Position numbers and translations under genes: made by a program
Origin: Undaria pinnatifida
Lineage: Eukaryota; Sar; Phaeophyceae; Laminariales; Alariaceae
Direction: 5' to 3'
Assembly (NCBI GenBank): GCA_012845835.1
Contig: JABAKD010000008.1
Span: forward strand, 15,739,223-15,803,222
Length of the DNA stretch: 64,000 nucleotides
Shown here: one piece after another, positions 10,516 to 21,666 of the stretch
How the letters are laid out: each line of letters opens with the position of its first letter
Position numbering within the stretch: position 1 is the stretch's first letter
The notes under the pieces: model-generated
What the model was told of the DNA's origin: nothing
Databases searched by the model: none
What the model saw: only the letters and a program-made list of their open reading frames with translations

Positions 10516-13500
10516 TCACGCAGCCAACCGTATAAAAATGGGCAGCATAAACCCCCCCAACGAAGTAGTTTCCCCCCGACCGCACTAACCCTCACAGTTG
10601 CCCTGTTTATTCATTTTGCCTCGGTCGCGCCTGCAGTAGTGCTGATTGCTGCAGTATCACTGCTGTGTTCACAGGTAACGGTAATTTCAACCGCACCAAG
10701 ATAGGTAGTGTAGTACCAACACCAGCTGTAGAAAAATGTGCACGCCCACAGTCAAATAGAAAGGTTGTTTGCCCCCAAAGGTACCGCATTAAACGGGCTG
10801 TTCTCCACTGCACTAGTAAAAACTGTGAAGCGCAGTATCTCCGCGAACTGTGTAATAAGCGCTCTGTAACGGGCAGTAGCTGTCCGAACATGTGCAGAGA
10901 AGAAGAAAAAAAAAATTCCAGCGTAGACCCTAGCAATATCGTGAAGGGCAGCACATGTACGGGCAGGAAGACGGCCTAACGCCCGTACAGCTGAAAAAAA
11001 ATTCCGTACCCACTCCCACCGATAAAGGGACAGTTACGTTGACAGCAGTGCGGAGTGCCGCACGGTCACAGCTGTGCATACACAGAAAGTGGTATTATAG
11101 TCCCCACGTACCCATGAATGGGAGAATATAGGGCATCGCACACACCAACAGCCTTGCCCAAAAAGCCAGCACAGAGTTTCAGCGTTCACTAGGTTCAAGT
11201 TCTAGTCACGGAGGGGCCAGGACGAAAAAAAAAACTCTCGAAACGAACTTGCAAGGAGCACTCGCACAGCAGTGGGGGGTGTCAGAGCTGCGGTGCTGTA
11301 ACTGTGGACGCTGGGGCAGTGAAGGGTCGAGCTATGTGGTGTATGAGCAGGAGCAAAGTAGGCGGCTTGGCTGCTGTACAGTGACTTCTACAGCAGAGAA
11401 TCCGGCGGTATATGGCAGGCATTGACAGCGAGCCCATTGTGCTGCACTGTAGTTGGCACCTCTGCAAAATTGATGGTGGTTGAAGCTACACGACGGACAG
11501 CAGTAGTGGAACGCTGTTGATCGAGAAAGATCGGAGAGGGGTCCGAGGTGCCAAATTCGTAGCTTGTACTAATTTCGGCAGAAAGGGGGCACAAGGGCAG
11601 CTGCTTGTTCGACGCACAAGAATGATCGACGTATGTACTGAAACCCATACGATAACGCGTGTACTGGAAAATCTCCAAACGAAAAAGCCCAAACATTCCA
11701 CGAGCACCGCCTGTTTCTTCCCAGGTAGATCACAAAGGAAGAAGCCCCGACATGAGCTCCTAGAGCACGGTGCCCGTAGTCCAAGGGGGTCCCGCGAAGG
11801 ACGGTCTGGCACCGACAGCAAGGATGTGCTGGGCGATGGGCTCTCTCAGCGAGCGAAGTCCCCTTCGAATGTCATTCGAAGGGTTGATTCCAGTATGCTT
11901 GTCCGTGGCATGTCGTGCATATGCCTCCGAGCCCCAAAGCGCGAAAAAAAAGTACGAGTCGATGGCCGATCTTGGGGCTTGTGCTGGCAACTCGCGGATA
12001 TGTGCTGTGCAACATGCTGGCAGAGCGCGGAGCAAACAAGTCTGATGGGTGGGGCTCGGGCAGTTCCACTGCGGAGTGGTCTATGACCAGCTGGCGGTGA
12101 ACTGATGCGGCCAAAGGCCGGGACGAAGGGTGTGCTCCGAAGAGCAGTGTCGTCCGCCCGTACTCGGAAAGTGTCCTCTGTGTGGTGCGTGCCCAGCAAC
12201 CAACAGGAGGGACCAAAATTCGAGACGAGGAATGTGCTCCGCAGAGCAGTGTCGTCCGCACGTACTTGGAAGGTGTCGTCCGTGTGTTACGTGCGCGGCG
12301 ACCAACAGGAGGGGCCCCTGCCATCTCACTGCTGTTGTGGTCGCCGTTGTAGGAGGAAGGGCGCTCCCTCCATTGAGAAGCCACCCGAGAAGGAACAGGG
12401 GTTGTGGGCTCGATGGAAAGCAAAAGCAAAATCGCTACAAAAAAAATCGGAGAAACCGGAAGAACGCTGCCACAATAGCACATCAAGCTCGACGACGCCA
12501 CTTGTTAAATTAATAGGTGGGGGACACAGAGTGCCCCCTGCAGGTCTGCCAATTGAGCAGGTCTTCGGAGAGTACTCACTTTCGTTCCTTCGTAGAGATG
12601 TAGCTTTATTCGTTTCCACCAGAGCCCGGGATAGCTTCTGAGATCGGAGGCGCGTGCCTCCGATCTAATTCCTAACTTCCCCGAATATAAACCGCCAACC
12701 TTATCATACGAAACCCATCCAAATGATCTCAAATTCGGATACCAACAGGCCTTTCGAGGCCGTATCTTAACACTAGCCTACTAGCATCGCAAGGTCCACA
12801 CACAGGCTAAATCTGTAGCCTGCCTCAGGTACTCATAATGACTGACCTCCGAAGGTCCGATACGACCGAGTTCAGAAGGCGCTTGGGCGTTCCTCGGAGA
12901 AAGAGAGAGCAAGTCCCTTGTGCCAGTGCTCAAGATGGGAAGTCTCCCGAGAAGGTAGCGTGGAAATAGTAACTTGATTGCTGATCCGAAGGTTTACGAA
13001 CGTGAACCCAAGGACTTGAGGAATTGTAAAATTAGAATTGGAATTGTGGCAGGGTGGGGCAGCCACACCCGACTAAGGGAGGGGGCATAAATTGCGCGTC
13101 CCCTACTATAACAAAAACGCCTGTCATAGTAACTCTTGAAACTGTCACTGAACCGTAACAGGAAACATCCAGCGGAGCTTCGAGGCGAGCAATAATTCTT
13201 GTTCTGAAACGAACAGGTGTGTGTATGTTAAATTGCGAACTCAAACTTGTTCTCGAACACATCAGATGGGTCCGGGCAAGGGCATGCTATAACGTATAAG
13301 ATAGTCACAGCTAAAGAGTGTAATTTCATTTTTTATACTGAGTAATATAATATTGACAGCTCGCCATCCATTTTTGAAACACAGATAAGAGGGGTTTACC
13401 AAAACCAAGTGAAAAAATGTTGGAAAAATATCGCGTGTTGCAAATTCGTCGAGAAATCTCAGCCCACCGGTATGTTTTGTGGACTTTGTAGGACTGCGAT

Positions 13501-13640
13501 GTCGTTTTGCCTTTTTGTCCGGCTGCCCTAATCTGGGCAGTGAAGGGAAGAGAGGGAACTGGTATCTGGTCTCACGCGCTCGTTGGTTGCTCATATTACC
13601 TGCCCCCAACACCCACCTTCCAATCGCCTTCGCTCCGTGT
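10516..13640. other. No recognised gene; mixed sequence with a short tandem repeat
   Basis: Short frames occur on both strands but none shows a recognisable motif. A 102-bp tandem pair lies at 12,131-12,316. A-runs are at 10,904-10,914 and 11,225-11,234. The region could be decayed mobile DNA. Confidence 0.4.
12131..12316. repeat. 102-bp tandem duplication (two units)
   Basis: TGTGCTCCG at 12,131 and again at 12,233 begin two similar units that each end with CCAACAGGAGG. 102 is exactly 34 codons, so open frames cross both units on both strands (for example 11,872-12,501 minus). The frame conservation can be explained by unit length alone. Confidence 0.75.
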
Positions 13641-13658
13641 TTTGTGTATTTTTTTCAG

Positions 13659-13842
13659 ATTTCGCGAGCTTATTGCTGCCAAGATGGTGATCGAGAAGTT
13701 TCTGCCGTTCGGCTTCTTCACGTCTGGTTCGACTTGGCAGGAGCCTGTGGGGCTGCTCACATCCAACACGACACACTTTCCGCCGCTTTCTTCTCGGCGC
13801 ATCAAGCACCTCCTTGTGGAGATGTACGTCGCTACGAAGCAG
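13659..13842 (+). CDS. Possible internal exon of an unrecognised gene
   Basis: A T-rich acceptor ending in CAG (13,656-13,658) precedes 184 bases that stay open, and a GTCAG donor follows at 13,843. The open translation includes FRELIAAKMVIEKFLPFGFF and ends VEMYVATKQ, with reasonable amino-acid balance. No family is recognised and no neighbouring exon is convincing, so this is a weak gene call based on splice-like borders. Confidence 0.3.
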
Positions 13843-15640
13843 GTCAGTTGTTCATGGTTCAGTGGCGGCACTTTTGGTTTTGTGGTTGTATCCTACGTAT
13901 GGTTCACATTTTTGGGGTCTATTCGCTCCTCTCTCTCTGTTGTCTCTTTGAAACCAGGTAGGTTTCTGTTGTCGTTTTGAATCATATTAATAGTTAGATA
14001 TATACATACGAGTATACATACGTCAACTGCAGTTGAAATACATCGTGACTGCACGAGCAACCGAGCGGGCCTGGTGGAGTCCAGTTTAGCATGTTAGTTT
14101 TCTGATTGCCACATGTCGGCATGTTCTATGTACGAGTATTTCTCAAAGTTTTTTTTGCCGTGGGCGTTCGTCCCACCTCCCGAATAGACGAGGGTTTGTG
14201 TACGTGTCCAATGATGTACATATTCATTAAATCCGTATACATTTTTTTTCCCATCAAAATCCTGCACACCCGGTGTCCGCGCCGACTCTATTATTTATTA
14301 CCTGTATCTTTCATCCTAGTTGTAGAGATGTACAAGCTCCTCTGTGGCCACAGAAGTATGGTACTGTTCGTATGGATACGTACAGTCTACACTCGTATGT
14401 ACAACACATTTACAAGGCCAATTTTGTAGATAAACGTTTTCGGCATATATATATATATATATATGTTTTATGAAGAGACCTTGATATTAGATTATGATAC
14501 CGGAAATCGCGCGAAAACAGCAGGGGGCGGGCGGCTACGAATGGGCAGTATGGCATTTTTTGCAGAACCGATAATGCGTTTCGCTATCCATTTCTAATCA
14601 TATACATTATATTATATAAAATGAAATTATACACATCATATACTAAAGTACAGTAGTAATGATTCATACAAGCAAAGGCATAATAAACATCGTCTTTATT
14701 TTTTCGATAACTGCCGTCCACGCAAGGGGTTGTCGGTAACATGCAAGAGGTCAAGAAGGCCACGCTCGCCTACTGCTGACGAAATGGGCTTGAACGAGGG
14801 CTGAAGAATGCTCGGGGGCGGGGGGGCTGGTGGCTACTAATTATATTTGCTCACAGCGGTAGCACCTGTTCGTGTTAAATTCGCCTCTACGCGAAACTGC
14901 TGTTCATGCTGCAGCTACGACAGTAGTTAGATTAGCATTCGCTTGTTTTTTTTTCGGCAGTTTGGTTGGTGGGATTCGAAGTTAGGTTTGTAACTGTTCT
15001 TGTAAGCTCGAAAACCTTAGTTGGTGGGCCTCTTTGTATAATAGTTGCAACCCCGAAGGGCCTTTTTGTATACTTGAGAGTTTTTTTGCAAGATAATATA
15101 ATTGTGATTATTATACGAGGGGTATCATATTTCTATTAGATGGCTGTAATTAGTATATTTATAGCAAACAATGCTCTCGAAGTATTTTTATTAGATTCTT
15201 GTAATATTATAGTAGTTGCTGTGATCGGCATTTCTTGTTTTTGTTCGCGGTTGAAATACTTTTCGGGCTTGCCATACTAATATTATAGTTATACGTTGTA
15301 CCTTGTATTCAAAATGCAGTCGTAGTATCAGTCTTTTTGCAAAGTTTGTTCTTGAGCAACAGTACGGTAATTTGGGAAGCAAACCTGTAACCGCGGAAGT
15401 CGTATTTTGGGGAGTTGAAAAGGTTCTTACTGTGAAGTTTATGGAACACAGCACCAACACAAACAGGGTTTGTGAACTAAACAACGAACGCCAAACATGG
15501 GCTACAATCGTACGTAAATGTTGCCAGTATGTGTTATTTCTTATGAGTGCATCAGTGTTCGCAGTATGCCAATCGCAGCAATTGGAACTGCGCTGACACT
15601 TGCGTCTTTTGACCAGTCAACTGATTTTTTGGCCTCTTTT
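13843..15640. other. AT-rich stretch with no supported gene
   Basis: AT-rich, with a dinucleotide AT run at 14,445-14,464 and many short interrupted frames. A 97-codon frame at 15,303-15,596 (plus) has no recognisable motif. Nothing else is seen. Confidence 0.5.
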
Positions 15641-16250
15641 GAGGCGGGTATTTTCCCGGGAATTACCCGTACCCGGAATATCTGTGAGTTCTGTACGACA
15701 TTCATACCCGTACCCGAACTTTCTATTTTCGTTCTGTTTGTAGGGTACACATAACCATACCCGGGGTATTTACCGCGGGTATTACCCTACAAAGAACTTC
15801 TGTAACTTCTGTAGGACACTCATACCCGTACCCGAAACATCTGGAAGTTTTGTACGCCGGTGCCACAAAGACCCGGGGTACGGGTACAGCATGTCTATAC
15901 CTGCCCGGAACTTCTGGAAGTTCTGTACGCCTGTGCCACAATACCCGGAACTTCTGGAATTTTTTTAAGACTTTCATACCGGTACCCGGAACTTCTGGAA
16001 ATTCTGTACGACATTCATACCCGTACCTGGAACTTCTGGAAGTTCTGTACGTCCTTCGCCACAATACCCGGGGTACGGGTACAGCATGTTGTGTACCCGA
16101 CCGGAAGTTCTGGAAGTTCTGTATGCCTGTGCCACAATACCCGGAACTTCTGGAAGTTCTTTAACACTTCCAAACCTGTACCCGAAACTTCTGGAAGTAA
16201 TGTAAGACCCCCATACTCTTACCCGGAATCCACAAACCCTACAAAACACG
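15640..16250. repeat. Degenerate minisatellite built on CCCGGAACTTCTGGAAGTTCTGTACG-like units
   Basis: Blocks of the type GGAACTTCTGGAAGTTCTG recur about every 50-80 bases, separated by CATACCCGTACCC or CACAATACCCGG linkers. Each block is a near-palindrome around TTCTGGAA. Similar blocks in the opposite orientation occur at 45,480-45,960. Open frames through it are repeat artefacts. Confidence 0.8.
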
Positions 16251-16254
16251 ACCT

Positions 16255-17660
16255 TGGAAGATTTCGTCGAAACTCATCTTTGCAAGCTGTGTGTGATAAT
16301 CCGATCGCGCGCATTACGAGTTGTGTGTCCTCATTAAGGATATAGATCGGCGACTCCCCTTACAACTACAGTGTAGCTATCAGGGTCAACAGGGTGATTT
16401 TAGTCAGTCTGTGCGCGGAAACTATAAAACCCGCTCCTGAGGAGGACGAAATCTGACAGCTGTGAAGGGAAATGTATCATGTTATCAAGTGAATCTTGTA
16501 AGTCGAATAACCGTTGAGGGGGGGGGCGGAGTTTTGAAGGACGTGGGTTCCTGGTTTTGATCAAAAGCGAGCGGGTTTGGAGGAGGGCGGGGGGGGGGGG
16601 GGAAGGGAGGGCAATTTGTGCATGTAAGCTATAAATCCTTTCAAGGGGATAAATCTGACGGTTTTGGCACCAGTTTATTATTGGGGGGGGAGGGGGGGGG
16701 GGGGGGGGGGCGGGGGGGAAGGCGTGTGGGGCAGCTCAATATGTGCGTGGAAACTTTACATTATTTTGAGGGGATAAATGTGACGGTTTTGAAAATAATG
16801 CATCAGTTTATCATGTATATCCTGGGGTAAGTCGTACAATCATTGAGTAAAGAGAGGGTGGGGTGTTCGAGGGGGTCGGGTTGGGATGGGTTGGGGGGGG
16901 GAGGGGGGGGGGGGGGGGGGGGAGGAAGGGCTTTAGTTGAGGGGTTTGTTATACGTGTGGTGCTAGGTCTAGCCGATGGTGCGGGCGATGGGGAAGAAGG
17001 GGGCGTTCGAGGCGGGAGGGGGGGGGGGGGACACAGCGGCATGGATGGCTCTCGAAAGACAATGAGGTGATATCCTGTGTGTGAAGTGTCTAATAATCCG
17101 GCGGATTTCGATATTTGGTGGGGCGTTTGAGTACGGGAGAGCAAGAGGGGGGGGGGTGGGGGGTGGGGGGGATTTTTTAGGAGTTTAGGTCACAAATAAT
17201 ATTCAAATACACTTCGGCTGTGAGATCAAAGATATGTACAACAGCTTGTTATACGCGTGGTGCTAGGTCTAGGCGATCGTGCGGGTGGTTGGAAAAGAGG
17301 GGGCGTTGGAGGGGGGGGGGGGAAGGTTGGGGTTTTTTATGAACAAGAGGGGTCAGGGGAGGGGGAGGGGAGGGGGGAGTGGGCGGGGGGCGGGACATTT
17401 CAATATGTGCGCGGAAACTATAAATCTTCAAAGGGGACAAACCTGACGATTGAAGCAATAAGACATCCCTTAATATCATCTGGCTTGTAATGTTTACTAT
17501 TCTAGAAGGTTTGAAGTTAAATGCAGCATGCAACCCAGTGTTTAAGTGTAGTAAATAACGTGTTAAATCTTCATAATTTGTTGTTGTATGATACATGGAT
17601 CGAAAGCTAGAATATTTTATAGAGTATTGGTAGTTACCATTATTTTCTGACATCGCTAAT
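16255..17660 (+). repeat. Copy of an unclassified G-run repeat element (plus orientation)
   Basis: Begins with the conserved end block (CATCTTTGCAAGCTGTGTGT, then GTGTCCTCATTAAGGATATA). A series of 100-150-bp sub-units follows, each combining GGAAACTATA or its variants, a phrase like GGGGATAAATCTGACGGTTT, and a G-run of about 8-20 bases (for example 16,590-16,602, 16,684-16,718, 16,899-16,921). The same element recurs at 29.8-32.6, 44.0-44.8, 46.8-48.1, 48.9-49.2 and 50.2-51.5 kb. No coding capacity is evident and no class can be assigned. Confidence 0.75.
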
Positions 17661-17965
17661 TATAAGAAAGAGATACGTATTGTCAAATACAATAGGCGAG
17701 GTGATGTGGTCATGCACTGTTTGTCACCATCATCATACAGTTACCATTTTTTTCTGACATCGCTAATTATACGAAAGAGATACGTATTGCCAAATACAGC
17801 ATGCGAGGTGATGTATGTGGCCATGTACTGTCTCCGCCATCGAGCATTAGAGGGAGGGATGCGAATCGTCAGTTTTAAAGGAACGCTTGGTATACATGTG
17901 CTCAATTACGTTACCTCGTTAGTCATACTTGGTATACACGCACTCAATTACGTTACCTCGTTAGT
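17640..17965. repeat. Flank of the G-run element with two short tandem duplications
   Basis: TCTGACATCGCTAATTATA at 17,648 and 17,755 starts two units of about 107 bp. A 42-bp unit ending CGTTACCTCGTTAGTCATAC is also present twice, with copies ending at 17,929 and 17,971. The same sequence occurs inverted at 29,500-29,790 and in part near 50,220, so it appears to travel with the G-run element. Confidence 0.7.
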
Positions 17966-20290
17966 CATACTTCGCTTGGCATAGGTTGGGAGGCGATCAT
18001 GCAGACGGTATGTACGAGTATGTATCGTTTGTGTTCACCTTGGGCTCTGTTTTATTCAGAAGCTGTCCCCCATTGTTTATGATTTATCGTTACACGTAGG
18101 TGCGAAACATCTGAGCGTCCAATGCGACATGCAACTAATCACCACACCCCCGCCTGGGCTTGCGAGGCCCGTGTGGGGCAGGGTGGGTGTCAGCGCGCTA
18201 GAAAAGGGACGAGGCGTCGCGGCAGGCTGCAGTATATATCCACGAAACAGCTGCCGTTAGACGCCTGAAAAACATGTGCAGGACAACCCTGTGCATACCA
18301 GACTGAATCTGGACTCTGCTGTGCGAGGCCTACCTTGCCATTCTGCCGAGGTGCCGGGCTCAGCACTCGCCCACCCACACTATGCTCCTCACGGCCTACA
18401 CACGCGGGACCCACGTGGTGTGCCCTCACGACCCCGTTTGGGAATCGCAAGACGCACTAATCATCGCCTACCGAACGTTCTAGCCGACAACGGGCTCGGT
18501 GATGACCCCCTCGCTCTACGCGCCGTCGCCATCCTTCATGCAAAGCTACGGTTCACTGTAGCTGTTTGTATTCCTCTGTTTGACTTCTTGTCTATATGTG
18601 ATTTATCTAGGGTTGGCAAGGGACTAAGCGACTTCACCCTCTTTGTATCAGGCTTAGAGAGGGTTTGGCACCAAACCATGAACAAAAGTGCGATGCGTCG
18701 CCGGGACTGCGGGGCAACACTCCGAAAACAGCCCCCTGCAGACGCATGAAAGGTGTGCGCGAGACTACTGGCCAAGCGCCTACCGAACCTACACTCGTTC
18801 GGGCTCAGCCAATCGACGCCTACCGCACAACTCTACTTGAGGGGGCGGGCTCAGCCCTCGATCGCTCGTGTTACACCTCCCACAAAACAGCCGCCCTACC
18901 ACTCCAGGGCTTGCCATCGTCCCTACAATGACCACCCTTGGCCGGGGCTGTACTGTCAACACTCGTGTGAGAACTCAGGGACCTCCACACCCTCGCGGCG
19001 CACCGGTGGGTTGCAAGCCCCCCCTGCGCGCCGGAGTTGTTGGGGCCTTTCGCCCGCTCTGCATGTTCCGCCCATAAAGGGCGTGCAAGGTCCAGCCCGC
19101 ACCCACACAAACAAACACCACAACAAACAAGCGGAAAACAGAGAAAACGTTTCGGAAGTGAAACCTGTCTCAACTCTTCGAGCTGATATTCCATCTTTCC
19201 TCCTCTACTATTTTTTTCTTTGTTTTTTTCGTTCTTCGTTAGTTTCGCGCAATTATTAGCACGCTACATTATGTATCTATCTAAATTAGCTTTTACGTTT
19301 GGCCCCGATTGCGGGCTTCGACACCACAGCAGTGCGTCATTGATTGATGGCTTCGAAACCAGCGTACCGGCGCAGTCAATGCCCCACGGACTTGACACCA
19401 TGTCGGAGCGACGTGCTTTGTGTATATTAGTTCACACGAGGAAGCCTTGACGCATGCATGCATATCACTCATGATGAGAGCTTTGCTCCGGACTCTCGTC
19501 CCCAAATCCATATGCACGACACTAAAACACAAATCGATTGTATCATTCTCCAGAGCTCTTCCTCCCCAGCCTTCCTGCTGGGCAGGTACACAACACGTTC
19601 ACGCTCATTCCAAGTTCATGCACTGACTGACCGTTGTAACACGCAGCCTGCGGTTCTTGCTGGTAAGCCATAGTATAGTGCTGTCCTAGCCGGTAATCTC
19701 CTTGCATAGTACAGCACCGAGCGTACCAGTACAACCCATACGGAGCTAGGGAAGCGTTGTGGGCTCCCCAGCCCACAGGACAACCTTTTTTACAGGCGTT
19801 TCATCTCGGGGCTGAATTCGCATTGTCCCCATCGATCACCACGCCCAGCCCTTCTCTGGAAACCCTCGGACCCATGGAAAACCGCTGTAACATTGGTGGC
19901 ACGGCGCCTATACCTGGGGAATTTTCTGTAAGGATCCAGCGATATGATTGGCTTATAGGCAGCAAATTCAACAAATGAAACACGAGTTTTGTAAGGATTT
20001 TGTAAGGAGAGACAATTATGATTGGCGATGATTGCACCGAGCTACGCGCTGTGATCGCGCCGCGTCTCTCAGGAAGAGAAGAGAGACTGCAAACGGGACC
20101 GCGCGCAGCGCAGACACCAGACAACCGACACCACAGCCGGCTCCTCAGCATTATGCTGGTGTCGCGGCTATGTACGCTTAGGTATGTCTGATTGCGGTTC
20201 TCCTAGCGTACGACCACCAGGCTCGTTTCCGTGGTCTCGAGCCAAGGCGCCTGCCTCCCTGTAGCAGCGGTTGTAGTGTGACTAGTTTCG
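17966..20290. other. No recognised gene
   Basis: Moderately GC-rich with several 70-170 codon frames (for example 18,276-18,749 and 18,753-19,259, plus), none with a recognisable motif or convincing splice borders. T-runs occur near 19,210-19,230. I see no RNA gene. Confidence 0.4.
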
Positions 20291-20294
20291 TTTC

Positions 20295-20627
20295 TTGGAG
20301 CCTGCCATGTGTCGATGCGACGAGGTGGGTAGTGATGGCGGAGGCAGCGGTGTGGGCATTGGAGGCAGCAGCGGCGGAGGTCGTGACGGTGGAGGCAGCG
20401 ATGGAAGTAGCGGTGAAGGCAGCGGTGATGGATCCGCTCGGGTGAGCGAACCTCAACAAAGTGCAACTTCATCTACTTCGACAGCATCGAACCAGCGCAT
20501 CGTCGATTCATCGAGATCACGAGCACCATTCTGCCAAAGCCAGCAGAAAGCACTTGAAGGGGGGGAGCAAGCGGATGGGGTAGTTTCCTTACAGCCCTCT
20601 ACCTACGCTACACAAGGCCGGATGTGA
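20295..20627 (+). other. Low-complexity Gly/Ser-coding GGC-AGC repeat
   Basis: GGAGGCAGCG-type trinucleotide-rich DNA from about 20,328 to 20,432. The 110-codon frame is Gly/Ser/Asp-rich at first and then ordinary. Probably simple-sequence expansion; no domain is recognised. Confidence 0.4.
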
Positions 20628-20639
20628 GTGGTTCTATCG

Positions 20640-21430
20640 TAGACTTCTGTTTGTTACCTGCTGCTGTACTCTTATACCTGGTACCTGGTACCATGGTCAA
20701 GCAGTACAGGATACCAGATACGAACCATACATACCTGGTACCTGCGGTAGGCTGACTTTCTTATTTGTGAGGGGATACGTTCTACACTGACTTCAGTACA
20801 ACAGCTCCCGAGCTTCTTATTTCCCTGAAAATATCAACTTGGCTTTCTTATTACTGCACCTTTAATATTACAGGTAGGTGTCTTGTACGCCTGTAGTACT
20901 GCTGTACCAGGTATATCATAAGGCACGGAAATACTGACCTACAGCAGAGGTTGGCTTTCGTATTTGGCAGAGGGTTTGTTCTCACAGGTAACTTCAGTAT
21001 ATTGACCAACGAGTTTCTTATTCCGGTAGCTTAATATCACCCTGGCTTTCTTATTACCAGGTTAATTTTTACGTGCCCTGTACTGCTGTACATCAGCAGT
21101 CGGTCTGCGGCAATGTTATTTGGATACGATGTACGAGTCGTACCAGGTCATTGTAGGCTACTGCTCCTGCTGCTTGTGCGCTGCTGGTTGTACTCGAACC
21201 TACCAGGTACCAGGTATCATATCTGGTACGTAGCATATACCATATCTGGCCTCTGATTTAATCGCGTGCCAGATACCAGATGCAGTACGTAGTGCAGGAC
21301 ATCTAAAAGATACCAGGTACATAAATAGTGACCTAGGCTGGCTTTCTTATTTGGGAGAGGGTGCACACTACCTTATTGTACATTAAATTCAGTATAACGT
21401 ATCCCGAGTTTCTTATTTTTGTGTAAATAA
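20640..21430. repeat. Degenerate repeats with TACCAGGTA and GGCTTTCTTATTTGGGAGAGGG motifs
   Basis: Palindrome-rich TACCAGGTA/ACCTGGTACC phrases are scattered through the segment. The pair GGCTTTCTTATT and ACTTCAGTATAA...TTTCTTATT recurs at about 20,755, 20,840, 20,950, 21,050 and 21,340, and again near 26,740, 26,960 and 28,830. It looks like an old dispersed repeat in partial tandem. Confidence 0.55.
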
Positions 21431-21666
21431 CAGTCTGGCTAATTATCCCATCTATTTTGAAGCTATTGCTTCTGCTGAAGCTTGTTTGCTGTCGCAGCTT
21501 GTACACTCGTACACGTGATGTATAGCTCTGAGCATATGATGACTGGTACATGATAACTGGCACCTGGTACAATTGTGGCGGTCGTATTTTCTTGGTTCGG
21601 CAGTTCGCAGCTGGCACTATTTAATAGGCGTATTCAATTCGAAAATTCTCGCTTGCGTTTCCAAAG

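Noticed and set aside
9800-10595. Repetitive minus-strand proteins with LGDLTLC phrases
   Set aside because: Produced by translating the 84-bp minisatellite; frame breaks follow G-run length changes.
16843-17653. Gly- or Pro-rich proteins in G/C-run elements (also 29.9-32.3, 44.2-44.7, 47.0-47.6 and 50.5-51.3 kb)
   Set aside because: They are translations of homopolymer runs whose lengths vary between copies, so no frame is kept.
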